Assembly: GCA_947175535.1 (NCBI GenBank)
Contig: CAMWNF010000008.1
Span: 1 to 39,377 of the forward strand
DNA length: 39,377 nt
Origin: an uncultured Bacteroidales bacterium
Lineage (GTDB): Bacteria > Bacteroidota > Bacteroidia > Bacteroidales > Muribaculaceae
Direction: 5' to 3'
A program made the position numbers and the translations under genes. The notes beneath the pieces are model-generated. The model saw nothing but the letters and a program-made list of their open reading frames with translations. It was not told the DNA's origin and searched no databases. Shown piece after piece: positions 25,184-33,930 of this stretch. Positions within the stretch are counted from its first letter, which is position 1, and the number at the start of each line of letters is the position of its first letter.

Positions 25184-26290
25184 TTAGACGGTCTGGCGCT
25201 TGGCAGCACGTCTTGACAGCCAGATATTTCCTGAAATCCATATGGCAACGTCTAATGCGATAAGGAGGTTGATATTCATGTATTTCGAAAGCACAATGTT
25301 TGAAACTATGATAACAAACGTGCTAACGAGAATTGATATCATTGCTAAACGCTGAGGCATGCCGATTGCGAGCAATTTGTGATGAATATGATTCTTATCT
25401 GGGAGAAATGGGTTCTTACCATTGCGAACACGGTGGAGGTACACTCTGACAACATCACAGCATGGAACAAACAGAGGTGCAAAACCCAATATTAATGGAT
25501 TTGCATGCCATATGCATTCGTCAAGGGGATACATTGCCATGCGGATACTCAGGATAGACAGAATAATGCCGATTGTGAGACTGCCGGTGTCGCCCATGAA
25601 GATTTTTTTTCTGCGGGAGGGATCGCCGAACACATTATAATAGAAGAAAGGCATCAATACTCCTAACGTTGCAAAAGCTAACATGGCATAAAGATACTGC
25701 GATGTCATATAGAATGTTATGCCATATACAAAACAAGCCACACCACTTAGGCCTGAAGCAAGACCGTCTATTCCATCGATAAGATTGATTGCATTAATGA
25801 TAAAAACTACCAGTAGAACAGTAAACGGATATCCAATCCATGTGGATAGATGGTGTATTCCTAAAGCTCCGTGAAGGTCGTTAATCCATAGACTACCTGA
25901 CAAAAGCATTATGGCGCAAAGAATCTGAGCAATGAACTTTGCTCTGTATCTGACACCTATAAGATCGTCGGCGATGCCTACCAGATAAAGCAGGAGCATG
26001 GCGCAGAAACCAAATAATATCGGACTTAAATCAGCTAATGAACTTGTTAAAATACCGATATGTCCGAAAGTAAAGTTCAATCCGACAACTAAAAAGGACA
26101 CGAAAAAAATAACAGGAGAAAATGCTATTCCGCCGAGGCGAGGAACAAGGCTGTTATGAATCTTGCGGGCATCAGGCACATCGAATAGTTTCTTTCGAAA
26201 AGCAATAAGAAGTATCTGCGGGATGACTATACCTGCACAGAAGACAGAGAGGAAAAATACGGCGATGCAGTTAATAAACCAGGTTGGCAT
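25184..26290 (-). CDS. WecA/MraY-like undecaprenyl-phosphate sugar-1-phosphate transferase
   Basis: 368 aa with about ten membrane helices. Polyprenyl phosphotransferase motifs are GIADDLIGVRYRAKF (cytoplasmic Asp pair), NAINLIDGIDGLASGLSG, FMGDTGSLTIG, and a late HIHHKLLAIG box. It transfers a sugar-1-phosphate, commonly GlcNAc-1-P, to undecaprenyl phosphate and so starts a polysaccharide repeat unit. It faces away from the polysaccharide operon across a shared regulatory region and probably supplies its lipid-linked primer. It is not the peptidoglycan MraY, judging from the HIHH motif and genomic context. Confidence 0.9.
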   Translation of the reverse strand: MPTWFINCIAVFFLSVFCAGIVIPQILLIAFRKKLFDVPDARKIHNSLVPRLGGIAFSPVIFFVSFLVVGLNFTFGHIGILTSSLADLSPILFGFCAMLLLYLVGIADDLIGVRYRAKFIAQILCAIMLLSGSLWINDLHGALGIHHLSTWIGYPFTVLLVVFIINAINLIDGIDGLASGLSGVACFVYGITFYMTSQYLYAMLAFATLGVLMPFFYYNVFGDPSRRKKIFMGDTGSLTIGIILSILSIRMAMYPLDECIWHANPLILGFAPLFVPCCDVVRVYLHRVRNGKNPFLPDKNHIHHKLLAIGMPQRLAMISILVSTFVIIVSNIVLSKYMNINLLIALDVAIWISGNIWLSRRAAKRQTV

Positions 26291-26409
26291 AATTGTGATG
26301 GCTCAGATTAAGATTTATGGTTTAATGTGATTAATTCTATAGCGATACTCAACAAATGAATTCAATGAAGCGTATTCATTAAACTTCGTTTCTCTGCATC
26401 CTCCCGCAT

Positions 26410-26449
26410 GAATGTGCGATTCCACAAAAGGCATGTGGGAATGTGCGAT
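26410..26449. repeat. 11-bp direct repeat flanking a small inverted repeat
   Basis: GAATGTGCGAT occurs at 26410-26420 and 26439-26449. Between them TCCACA (26421-26426) faces TGTGGGA (26434-26440). The layout resembles a regulator binding site or a short RNA stem; the binding factor is unknown. Confidence 0.6.
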
Positions 26450-26501
26450 GTATAAATTACTTCCGGTAGAATCCACTGCGATTATCATTAAAAATTTGTT
26501 A

Positions 26502-26520
26502 GAAATGGGTAGCCCATTTC
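26502..26520. repeat. Perfect inverted repeat GAAATGGG/CCCATTTC
   Basis: Eight-bp arms around TAG. It is not followed by a T-tract in either direction, so an operator or recombinase-type site is more likely than a terminator. Confidence 0.6.
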
Positions 26521-26767
26521 AAAACCACTTTGTGCTGTCAAGTCAGAGCCACGAGAGACAACCGACATGAGAGCTGCGTCTGTAGTTTTGACAAAAATAG
26601 ATAAAAATTACCGATTAAGCAAAATAATATTTCAATATGTTAGATTTTTCATGTTGGCTGCATCTGAAATTATATTATTAAGCATGCTTTTACGGCATAT
26701 ATGTTCTATTCCGATTTCATTATGCAACTATTGGATGATATCATGGTGAGGTTACGGGAAAATTTTG

Positions 26768-26775
26768 TAACTTTG
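26768..26775 (+). promoter_or_regulatory. -7 promoter element of the polysaccharide operon
   Basis: TAACTTTG ends 42 nt before the ATG at 26818 of the fusion gene. At -33 only a weak TGG (about 26744-26746) is seen. No inverted repeats bracket it, so the invertible-promoter layout of Bacteroides capsule loci is not evident. Confidence 0.5.
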
Positions 26776-26817
26776 TCGTCAGGCGGTGTCGCATTTTGAA
26801 AAGTGCTCACTGTTAAA

Positions 26818-28404
26818 ATGTATTTTTCGTCCACGAGAAAGACGATGACATTAGTTGACATATCCCATCTAAACCTCTGTTCTTGTCTGAGTACGACTGA
26901 AATAGGGGGAAGAGAAGAATTGAAGAATAATTTGGTTTCGTTACCCGACGATATAGATGGTGTAGGATTTGATAACGAATTGGTTAGAGGAGAAAATCTT
27001 GTGTCATATTTTCGGACGAAAATTGCTGAAATCCCCAATAAATCTACGGCTGACAGCAAGCAGAAAGCCTTTAATGCGTTTCTGAACTTTATTGGAGGAG
27101 ATGAAGTCTCCGTGGAGCATTTTGCCGAAACTTATTTGCTTGAATGGGCAGCATGGCTTATCCAAAACAGCTATACACAGAAGACAGCAGCCTTTTATCT
27201 TAAACAACTTGGCACGTTGTATAATCAAGCTGTTGCTGACGGCTTGGTTCCTCAGTCAGATGCATTAGGCATTGTGAGAAAACGCCTTCTGGCAATACCG
27301 GAAGGTTGTTTTTCAGTGATGGTGACTGATTTGGTAAATAGGCTCCGTATATTTTTGCAGTCTTGGGCAGCAGGACATGTCACTAAAGGATTGGCAACGG
27401 ATATTGTCGCTTTTGCTATACTAAACGGTGGAATGTCGTTCGAACAAATCGCAAATTATAAAAAGGCAGACTATCAAGGGGATGATGAGCTTTTGAAACG
27501 CGTTGTTGATAAATACGCCCAACCGCGAAATAAATATCTTTTTCCGCTCGGTCAATCAGTCAAAACGCCAGCTCAGATGAAAAAAGAGCTGAGCAAACTT
27601 TTTTATATTGCTCTGACACCTTATGGCATGTCGCTGTCGAAAGACGAAGAAACTACGGCGACAGATCTGTGGAGCCTCGCAGCATTGCAAAACGGAGTCG
27701 CACCGCGAGTCATGCTCGGCATGACAGACGGCTATGCCCCATCGTTCAATCCTGTTTACAGATTGCTTGAACCCATAAACGTTACAGCCGAAGACGCGGC
27801 GAGGATACAGCAGCGTATAATTACTTCGCTGACCGCCAATCCAACGCATTGGTATGCCATGCAGTTCCGTCCAAGAGTAAAATTCGAACAGGTCAAACAA
27901 GCCCTCGAAGCAATAAAAGACGAAGTCAAATGCACCGACCTGTTTTATCCGAGCGAGGAAATCATGCGCCGAGTCGGAAATAAAATGGTCAAAGAGCGTA
28001 AGCCGATAATTCCCGGATTACTGTTTTTCAGAAGTCGCCCCACTGACATCACGACGATTTTTCGCCATATCGGCAACCTCGCTTGGTGCTACCGCCAGAC
28101 CAACGACCGCACGAGTCCTTACGCCGTAATTCCTACAAGCGAAATTCTCGCATACCAAACAGTGATTGGTCAATTCTCCTCAGATATTGAGCTGTTGCCC
28201 GAAGGAACATTATCGATTAAAGAAAACGACCGCGTTATAATACTCGGCGGCAACTTAGTCGGACAAGAAGCAACAGTCACAGGCGTCAAAGCCTCCGAAG
28301 GCGGCAGAACCATCTACAAACTCTCCTTCATCGGCAACAACAGCATCGAATGGGCTGTCACCGCCGCCCCCCGCCTCCTCCACAAAAATCCTAAATATAT
28401 TTAA
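26818..28404 (+). CDS. Tyrosine-recombinase-like/UpxY-NusG antiterminator fusion
   Basis: 528 aa from the ATG at 26818. Alternatives are a GTG at 26803 and an ATG at 26845, preceded by GAGAAAG. Residues 63-145 look like an integrase core-binding domain (YLLEWAAWLIQNSYTQKTAAFYLKQL) and 160-320 like its catalytic fold (DIVAFAILNGGMSFEQIANYKKADY, YLFPL, SLAALQNGVAPRVMLGM). The family reads TRGMSF, HxxR and LGH where this protein has NGGMSF, TATDLWS and GMTDG, so the catalytic Arg and His residues are not recognisable. Residues 343-445 form an NGN domain (HWYAMQFRPRVKFEQVKQAL, PGLLFFRSR) and 460-510 a KOW domain (VIILGGNLVGQEATVTGVK). Inferred role: operon-specific antitermination, with the recombinase fold serving DNA or RNA recognition. 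It is the first gene of the operon, 30 nt before wzx. Confidence 0.82.
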   Translation: MYFSSTRKTMTLVDISHLNLCSCLSTTEIGGREELKNNLVSLPDDIDGVGFDNELVRGENLVSYFRTKIAEIPNKSTADSKQKAFNAFLNFIGGDEVSVEHFAETYLLEWAAWLIQNSYTQKTAAFYLKQLGTLYNQAVADGLVPQSDALGIVRKRLLAIPEGCFSVMVTDLVNRLRIFLQSWAAGHVTKGLATDIVAFAILNGGMSFEQIANYKKADYQGDDELLKRVVDKYAQPRNKYLFPLGQSVKTPAQMKKELSKLFYIALTPYGMSLSKDEETTATDLWSLAALQNGVAPRVMLGMTDGYAPSFNPVYRLLEPINVTAEDAARIQQRIITSLTANPTHWYAMQFRPRVKFEQVKQALEAIKDEVKCTDLFYPSEEIMRRVGNKMVKERKPIIPGLLFFRSRPTDITTIFRHIGNLAWCYRQTNDRTSPYAVIPTSEILAYQTVIGQFSSDIELLPEGTLSIKENDRVIILGGNLVGQEATVTGVKASEGGRTIYKLSFIGNNSIEWAVTAAPRLLHKNPKYI

Positions 28405-28434
28405 AGGGAGCATTAGTAGATTACACTTATCTGA

Positions 28435-29964
28435 ATGACTTCATCTACGGCTAATACAAAAAGGATTGCCAAAAACACGATGATGCTTTACGTAAGAATG
28501 TTACTCATTATGGGAGTAACGTTATATACGTCACGTATTGTTTTAGCAGAATTAGGAGAAACAGATTATGGTATCTACAATGTAGTGGGTGGCGTGGTGG
28601 TTATGTTTTCATTCTTAAATGGAGCTATGTCACAGTCCACTCAACGCTTTTTATCATATGAATTAGGCAGATCAAACGAAGAACAATTAAAAAAGACTTT
28701 TAAAACTGCCCTATCTATTCACTTAATTATTGCTATATTTATTCTATTATTGGCGGAAACGATAGGCCTATGGTTTTTAAATAATATAATGAATATTCCT
28801 CCAGGACAGAAGATAGCGGCTAATTGGGTCTTTCAATGTTCAGTTTTAGCGTATATTGTGTCTGTCTTACAAGTGCCTTTTAATGCTGCAATAATCGCAA
28901 GAGAGCATATGCAAGCATTTGCAATTATAGGCATAATAGAGGTTTTCTTTAAGCTAATCATTGCCTTTTCTCTATCTTTATTTAGGTTTGAAAAATTAAA
29001 AATTTATTCACTCTTAGTGTTGTTTGTGACATTAATAGTGAGTACTATATATATACTTTATTGTAAACGTTTTTTTCGCGAATGCGTTTTGGGTTGGCTG
29101 TACGAGAAACCTTTATTTAGGACGATGTCAAAATACGCAGCTTGGAATACATTTGGTTCGTTAGCATGGATGGGGAAAACGCAAGGATGCAATATAATTC
29201 TCAATATTTTCTTTGGGCCAATTGTGAATGCTGCCTATGGTATTTCAAATCAAGTAAATGCAGCCGTAAATAGTTTTGTCCAAAATTTTACCACTGCTGT
29301 GAATCCACAAATTGTAAAAAGTTTCTCCCAAGAGCAATACTCTGAAATGCAAAAACTATTGACTTATGGTTCGAAATTTGCTTTTTTGTTAATAATAATA
29401 TTATCTTTCCCAATTTTAGTTGCTACAAAGTCAATTCTTCAAAAATGGTTAGTTGAAGTACCTTCATATACCGTTTTATTCACACAATTGGTTATTGTAA
29501 ATTCAATAATAGAATCCTTTTCACATAATATGGCAGCTGCCATTCAGGCAACGGGAAAGATTAAGTGGTATCAAATTATTGTAGGGGGATCAATATTGTT
29601 AAACGTTCCACTTAGTTATATTTTCCTTAAATTAGGGTATAGGCCTCCTATTGTATTCATTATAAGTATTTGTATCTCTATAATCACAATAATTGAGCGC
29701 CTTTCAATTATGAAAGTAATTATTCCGCAATTTTCAATTTATAAATTTATAAATGTGGTATTACTTCCAAGTATGATAATTTGCTTCTTATGCGGGGCGA
29801 TATACTGGGGCATACAGTATTTTGATATAATATCTAAATTTCATTTTGTAACATTAATCGTGTTATCATTTATTGTAGTATGTTGCTTGGCTTATATAAT
29901 AGGACTTAGAAAAGAAGAAAGAGCGTTAATATGTACATACCTAAGAAAAAAGATAGCTTTATAA
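28435..29964 (+). CDS. Wzx-type polysaccharide flippase
   Basis: 509 aa with 12-14 membrane helices. The N-terminus KRIAKNTMMLYVRMLLIMGVTLYTSRIVL and the LGETDYGIYNVVGGVVVMFSFLNGAMSQSTQRFLS segment are typical of Bacteroidetes flippases of the PST/MOP group. It moves undecaprenyl-linked repeat units across the inner membrane. The DNA from here on is clearly more AT-rich than the core. It overlaps the start of the deacetylase-like gene by 34 nt. Confidence 0.9.
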   Translation: MTSSTANTKRIAKNTMMLYVRMLLIMGVTLYTSRIVLAELGETDYGIYNVVGGVVVMFSFLNGAMSQSTQRFLSYELGRSNEEQLKKTFKTALSIHLIIAIFILLLAETIGLWFLNNIMNIPPGQKIAANWVFQCSVLAYIVSVLQVPFNAAIIAREHMQAFAIIGIIEVFFKLIIAFSLSLFRFEKLKIYSLLVLFVTLIVSTIYILYCKRFFRECVLGWLYEKPLFRTMSKYAAWNTFGSLAWMGKTQGCNIILNIFFGPIVNAAYGISNQVNAAVNSFVQNFTTAVNPQIVKSFSQEQYSEMQKLLTYGSKFAFLLIIILSFPILVATKSILQKWLVEVPSYTVLFTQLVIVNSIIESFSHNMAAAIQATGKIKWYQIIVGGSILLNVPLSYIFLKLGYRPPIVFIISICISIITIIERLSIMKVIIPQFSIYKFINVVLLPSMIICFLCGAIYWGIQYFDIISKFHFVTLIVLSFIVVCCLAYIIGLRKEERALICTYLRKKIAL

Positions 29965-30835
29965 AAATAGTTATTAAAGCTATCTTTGTGTGCACATTCA
30001 TAATATTTATTTTTTATATATGGAATCATAACTCTGATGCCATAGAATCGCAATCCCAAAATAAAGTAGTTCATATTAGTATAGATGATGTCGAGGCGAT
30101 TTTTGATTTAATAAATAATCAGGATACATATTCCTCTTTATTTGATCAACCATTCATGGGATATCTTAAAGAATTACATGACAGATATGGAGCGTATTTT
30201 GCGCTATATACTTATAGATCAACAAAATGTGGGGGGGGGTAGTAGATATACCATTAAAGTATAAATCAGAATTTATTAGCAATTCCAATTGGCTAAAGAT
30301 TGGGTTTCATAGCGATAGTCCGGTATTTAATAATAAAATAACTAAACATGAATTTAGAACATCAATTAATGAAGTAAATAATGCCATTAATAGGTTTGCA
30401 GATACTTCTGTTATTGCAAAAACCTTAAGACTTCATTATTATTTTTGCCCAGACTCGTTAATACATTGTTTGGAAAACGTGACAACCCTATTATGTGCAG
30501 ACTCTAAGAATCGTATATCATACAATTTAACTATAGAGGAAGCAAACTATATCTTCAACAATAATCAAATCATTAAAGATAATCTCAAATATATAAAAAC
30601 AAATATAAGATTAGAAAATCATATTAATATTGGCAAGGAATTAAGAAAACTTCAAGATCAAGATACTTTGGTAATATTTACACATGAGTGGGCTCTTATT
30701 CCTCAAACTCCCAGACAAATATTATCAATATTATTGCACGAACATAGGTTTCAATGTAATACTGTAGTTAAAAATAATCTTGAGAAGACGCTTCAATGGC
30801 TTAATGAACACGAATATAAATATTCCTTTTTATAA
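29931..30835 (+). pseudogene. Polysaccharide-deacetylase-like gene, out of frame at a G9 tract (candidate phase-OFF)
   Basis: Two ORFs join into one protein of about 301 aa if the G-run at 30231-30239 had ten (or seven) G. As sequenced, nine G lead to TAG at 30240-30242 after 103 residues. The N-terminus has a membrane anchor (IKIVIKAIFVCTFIIFIFYIW). NodB-like elements, numbered for G10, are HISIDDV (Asp 52-53), GFHSDSP (His 127, Asp 129), LRLHYYFCPDS and IFTHEWAL. It would deacetylate or otherwise trim the polysaccharide in the periplasm. The intact downstream frame and the absence of other lesions argue for slippage rather than decay; an assembly error in the homopolymer is the main alternative. 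Confidence 0.75.
30231..30239 (+). repeat. G9 homopolymer, candidate phase-variation tract
   Basis: Nine consecutive G in an AT-rich operon, placed exactly at the frame break of the deacetylase-like gene. Tract lengths of 7 or 10 restore the full frame; 8 and 9 truncate it. Confidence 0.75.
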
Positions 30836-30843
30836 TTTCTCAA

Positions 30844-31950
30844 ATGGAAAAGATTAAACGTTTTATAGACATTCAAATCCCAGTAACGACGTGTACATTG
30901 AGATGTCATTACTGCTATATAACTCAGCACAGATTGTTTTCAGCTTCAGTCCCTAAATTGAAATATTCAGCAGAACAAATTGGGAAGGCTCTATCAAAAG
31001 AACGATTAGGGGGAATTTGTCATTTTAATATCTGTGGTAATGGTGAAACATTATTACCGGATGAAATGACAGATATAATTAGAGCAATTTTAGAACAAGG
31101 CCATTATGTTATGATTGTAAATAATGGAACTGTTACACGGCGCTTCCAAGAAATGATGACTCAGTATCCAGAAGAACTTAAGAAGAGGTTAGGTTTTAAA
31201 TTCTCGTTTCATTTTCTTGAATTGAAGAAAAGGAATTTGATGGATTTGTTTTTCAAGAATATAGATTTGGTTCGAAAAAATGGGTGTTCCTTTTCATTGG
31301 AATTGACACCATCAGATGAATTGATTCCATATATTGGCGATGTCAAAGAGGAATGTATTAATCGATTGGGAGCATTATGTCATGTAACAGTGGCCAGAGA
31401 TGAGAATGTTGAAGACTTCGTTATATTATCTAAATTATCTCGCGAAGAATATATTAAAATTTGGGGACAATTCAATTCCCCCTTATTTGATTTTAAAATA
31501 AAAATATTTAATGAAAAACGGCAAGAATTTTGCTATACAGGACTGTGGGGCGGTATATTAGACCTGGGGACAGGAATTCTAAGAGCTTGTGACCGAACTT
31601 TTCTTGCTCAAAATATTTTGGATGATCCTATAAAACCTATTAATTTCCGTCCGATAGGTAAATGTAACAAGGCGCATTGTCATAATGGTCACGCATGGCT
31701 TGGGCTTGGAATGATTCCTGAACTTCAAACGCCCTCCTATGCAGATATGAGAGACAGAATTGATGATAAAGGGAATCATTGGCTTAGGCCGGAAATGAGA
31801 GAGTTCCTGAGTCAAAAACTTGCCGATGGAAATGATTTATTAGATGAAAAGAGAAAAGTCCAGATTAAGCGTAGAGCAATTGTAAATAACTCTGTGTGGA
31901 ATCTAAGACATAGGACGGCAAAAATAGTTAGTAAGTTTAGAAATAAATGA
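30844..31950 (+). CDS. Radical SAM enzyme of the polysaccharide locus
   Basis: 368 aa. The iron-sulfur motif is CX3CX2C at residues 17, 21 and 24 (TCTLRCHYCYI). ICGNGETLL corresponds to the GGE-type SAM-binding segment. The C-terminal part has further Cys and His (CDRTFLA, GKCNKAHCHNGHAW), possibly an auxiliary cluster or metal site. Radical SAM enzymes in glycan loci are rare and the substrate is unknown; a sugar or lipid-carrier modification is possible. It ends with an ATGA overlap into the next gene. Confidence 0.88.
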   Translation: MEKIKRFIDIQIPVTTCTLRCHYCYITQHRLFSASVPKLKYSAEQIGKALSKERLGGICHFNICGNGETLLPDEMTDIIRAILEQGHYVMIVNNGTVTRRFQEMMTQYPEELKKRLGFKFSFHFLELKKRNLMDLFFKNIDLVRKNGCSFSLELTPSDELIPYIGDVKEECINRLGALCHVTVARDENVEDFVILSKLSREEYIKIWGQFNSPLFDFKIKIFNEKRQEFCYTGLWGGILDLGTGILRACDRTFLAQNILDDPIKPINFRPIGKCNKAHCHNGHAWLGLGMIPELQTPSYADMRDRIDDKGNHWLRPEMREFLSQKLADGNDLLDEKRKVQIKRRAIVNNSVWNLRHRTAKIVSKFRNK

Positions 31951-32906
31951 ACTTCAGGTCTAAAATATCTGAGTTGCGATTAAATATCGAGAATGCGTTA
32001 TCTCCGATTATTACAGATAAGGTGATATTAGTGGATGCGCCTTACTATGATAACATAGGAGATGTCCTTATCTGGCAAGGAATAATAGAGTTCTTATCCG
32101 CTCAGGGGAAAACACTTATTGCATGTTCAAGTGGAATGACTTTCCCTTATTCGGAAATTTCCGAAGATGTTACTATATTACTCATGGGAGGTGGCAATTT
32201 TGGGGATTTATGGAGATGGTTTCAGAATATCCGCCTAAAAGTGATACAACAGTATCCCAATAATCGAATTGTGATGTTTCCACAGTCAGTATGGTACGAG
32301 GATGAGAGCCTAATTTCTGAAGATGCTCGCATTTTGGCTCAACACAAGGATTTGTATTTATGCGCAAGAGATCAGTGGAGTTATGATTTCTTAAATCATC
32401 ATTTTTCGGCAAATAATGTTTTATTGGTTCCTGATATGGCTTTTTATATTAATGATAAAATATTAGAACCTTATCGAGGTAAAGAATCAGGCCGAAAGCT
32501 ATTTTTCCGTCGTCTCGACAAAGAAATTACAGATGATACACCGGTATTTATTTCCAACGAATATGATATCCATGACTGGCCTACAGTGGAGCATAAGCCT
32601 CAGCGTTTTTATTTCGTGGGAAAAGCTTATGGTGCTGTACGTCGGTTGCATAATAAACCTTTAGTCCGATTCACTAATCATTGTATAGACCTTTTTGCCA
32701 ATCGTTTCATAAAGGATGCATTGGTTAAAATAGGTTGTAAATTTCTATCTCAATATTCCTCAGTCACTACGACTCGTCTTCATGCGATGATACTATCCGT
32801 ACTTCTTCATAAACCTGTAGAATATATCGACAATTCAACAAAAAAACTTTCCGCTTTTGCTCAAACATGGCTGAATGATTTAAAAGAAGTCCGACCTTAT
32901 GAATGA
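31947..32906 (+). CDS. Polysaccharide pyruvyltransferase family protein
   Basis: 319 aa. Family features are DAPYYDNIGDVLIWQGIIEFL at the N-terminus, ILLMGGGNFGDLWRWFQNIR, and TTRLHAMILSVLLHKPVEYIDNS near the C-terminus. It would add a pyruvate ketal from phosphoenolpyruvate to a sugar of the repeat unit. The ATG overlaps the radical SAM stop (ATGA), which suggests coupled synthesis of the two modifying enzymes. Confidence 0.9.
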   Translation: MNFRSKISELRLNIENALSPIITDKVILVDAPYYDNIGDVLIWQGIIEFLSAQGKTLIACSSGMTFPYSEISEDVTILLMGGGNFGDLWRWFQNIRLKVIQQYPNNRIVMFPQSVWYEDESLISEDARILAQHKDLYLCARDQWSYDFLNHHFSANNVLLVPDMAFYINDKILEPYRGKESGRKLFFRRLDKEITDDTPVFISNEYDIHDWPTVEHKPQRFYFVGKAYGAVRRLHNKPLVRFTNHCIDLFANRFIKDALVKIGCKFLSQYSSVTTTRLHAMILSVLLHKPVEYIDNSTKKLSAFAQTWLNDLKEVRPYE

Positions 32907-33870
32907 TTATATAAATGTTTCGGTTTTGGTCCCTATATATGGGGTCGAAAAGTATATCGAACGCTGTGCCCGCTCCCTTTTTGAACAGACCATGAAAGAG
33001 GGAATAGAGTTTATATTCACTGATGACTGTACTCCTGATAATAGTGTAGCCGTTCTAATAGAAGTACTAAATGACTATCCCGAAAGAAAATCGCAAGTGA
33101 AAATCATTCGTCACGAAGAGAACAAAGGACTTGCGGTGGCACGAGTTACAGGTCTAAAAGCTGCCAAGGGCGAATATGTTATTCACTGTGATAGTGATGA
33201 CTGGCCAGAGTTCGATATGTACGAGGTTATGTATCATCATGCTAAAACAAACGATAGTGATATTGTGATTTGTGACTTCTATGAAGGAGATGATAATTCC
33301 GAAGAATATAGGAGACAGAATGTTCCTGAAGAACCGTTAGATATATTTAAAGCGATTATCAATGAATCTCTTCATTCGGCAATGTGGAATAAGATGGTAC
33401 GAAAAAAATATCTTGAGAAGATAAATGTTAATGTCAATCCGGAAATCAGTATGTGGGAAGATATGGCATATATGACACCAGTATTAATATCGGGAGGTAA
33501 GATTTCCAAGATAGATAAGGCTCTATATCATTATCGATGCATCCCGTTATCAATGTCTCGAACTCTATCTGTAAAAACTATAAACTCAAAAATTAAGGTA
33601 GCAGAGTATATATCAGAGTATATACATTCACTTCCCTACTCTAATGACTTTGGTACTTGGTTAGATCTTTTAAAATTGAAATCAAAAGATTGTTATTTAA
33701 TATTAGGAGAAACGTATAATCAACAATTATGGCGCCAAACTTTTCCTGAATCACATAAATCAATTTTCTCAAAACCAATACCAATTATAAAAAAGGTTCT
33801 ATATTCTCTTTGTGATCAACATCTAGATTTTTTAGCGAGAATCTTAGTCGGTTTAAGAAAAAAAGTTTGA
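32899..33870 (+). CDS. GT2 family glycosyltransferase
   Basis: 323 aa. GT-A signature VSVLVPIYGVEKYIERCARSLFEQT, then IFTDDCTPDNS, ENKGLAVARVTGLKAAKGEY and a DXD-type HCDSDDWPEFD near residue 95. The C-terminal part is variable. It adds a sugar to the lipid-linked repeat unit on the cytoplasmic side. It overlaps the pyruvyltransferase stop by 8 nt. Confidence 0.92.
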   Translation: MNDYINVSVLVPIYGVEKYIERCARSLFEQTMKEGIEFIFTDDCTPDNSVAVLIEVLNDYPERKSQVKIIRHEENKGLAVARVTGLKAAKGEYVIHCDSDDWPEFDMYEVMYHHAKTNDSDIVICDFYEGDDNSEEYRRQNVPEEPLDIFKAIINESLHSAMWNKMVRKKYLEKINVNVNPEISMWEDMAYMTPVLISGGKISKIDKALYHYRCIPLSMSRTLSVKTINSKIKVAEYISEYIHSLPYSNDFGTWLDLLKLKSKDCYLILGETYNQQLWRQTFPESHKSIFSKPIPIIKKVLYSLCDQHLDFLARILVGLRKKV

Positions 33871-33930
33871 CTATGTCGGCATAGAGTATTAGCGGTTTAT
33901 TGTTGATATTGCTATAGAAAACGAGATTTA

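Larger units (their letters stand above)
26291..26767. other. Divergent regulatory region of the polysaccharide locus
   Basis: No gene is supported here. The stretch holds several ordered elements: AATGAAT/ATTCATT inverted copies (26355-26361 and 26374-26380), an 11-bp direct repeat GAATGTGCGAT (26410-26420 and 26439-26449) with a small TCCACA/TGTGGGA stem between, a perfect GAAATGGG/CCCATTTC inverted repeat (26502-26520), and AGCATGCT and CATATATG palindromes (26681-26703). An imperfect inverted pair (26653-26670 and 26714-26728) lies close to the promoter. A 60-codon ORF at 26567-26749 is unlikely to be real. Confidence 0.6.

Noticed and set aside
26653-26728. Imperfect inverted pair GTTGGCTGCATCTGAAAT and ATTTCATTATGCAAC as a recombination site
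   Set aside because: The arms need gaps and mismatches to align, so chance is likely.
26567-26749. 60-codon ORF in the polysaccharide control region
   Set aside because: No start context or recognisable product, and it overlaps several palindromic regulatory-like elements.
26291-26817. Invertible promoter as in Bacteroides capsule loci
   Set aside because: The sequence just downstream of the -7 element (26776-26817) has no reverse-complement copy upstream within the intergenic region.
26818-27780. Active site-specific integrase of a mobile element
   Set aside because: The catalytic Arg, HxxR and GH motifs are not recognisable, the protein continues into an antiterminator, and no attachment-site repeats were seen.
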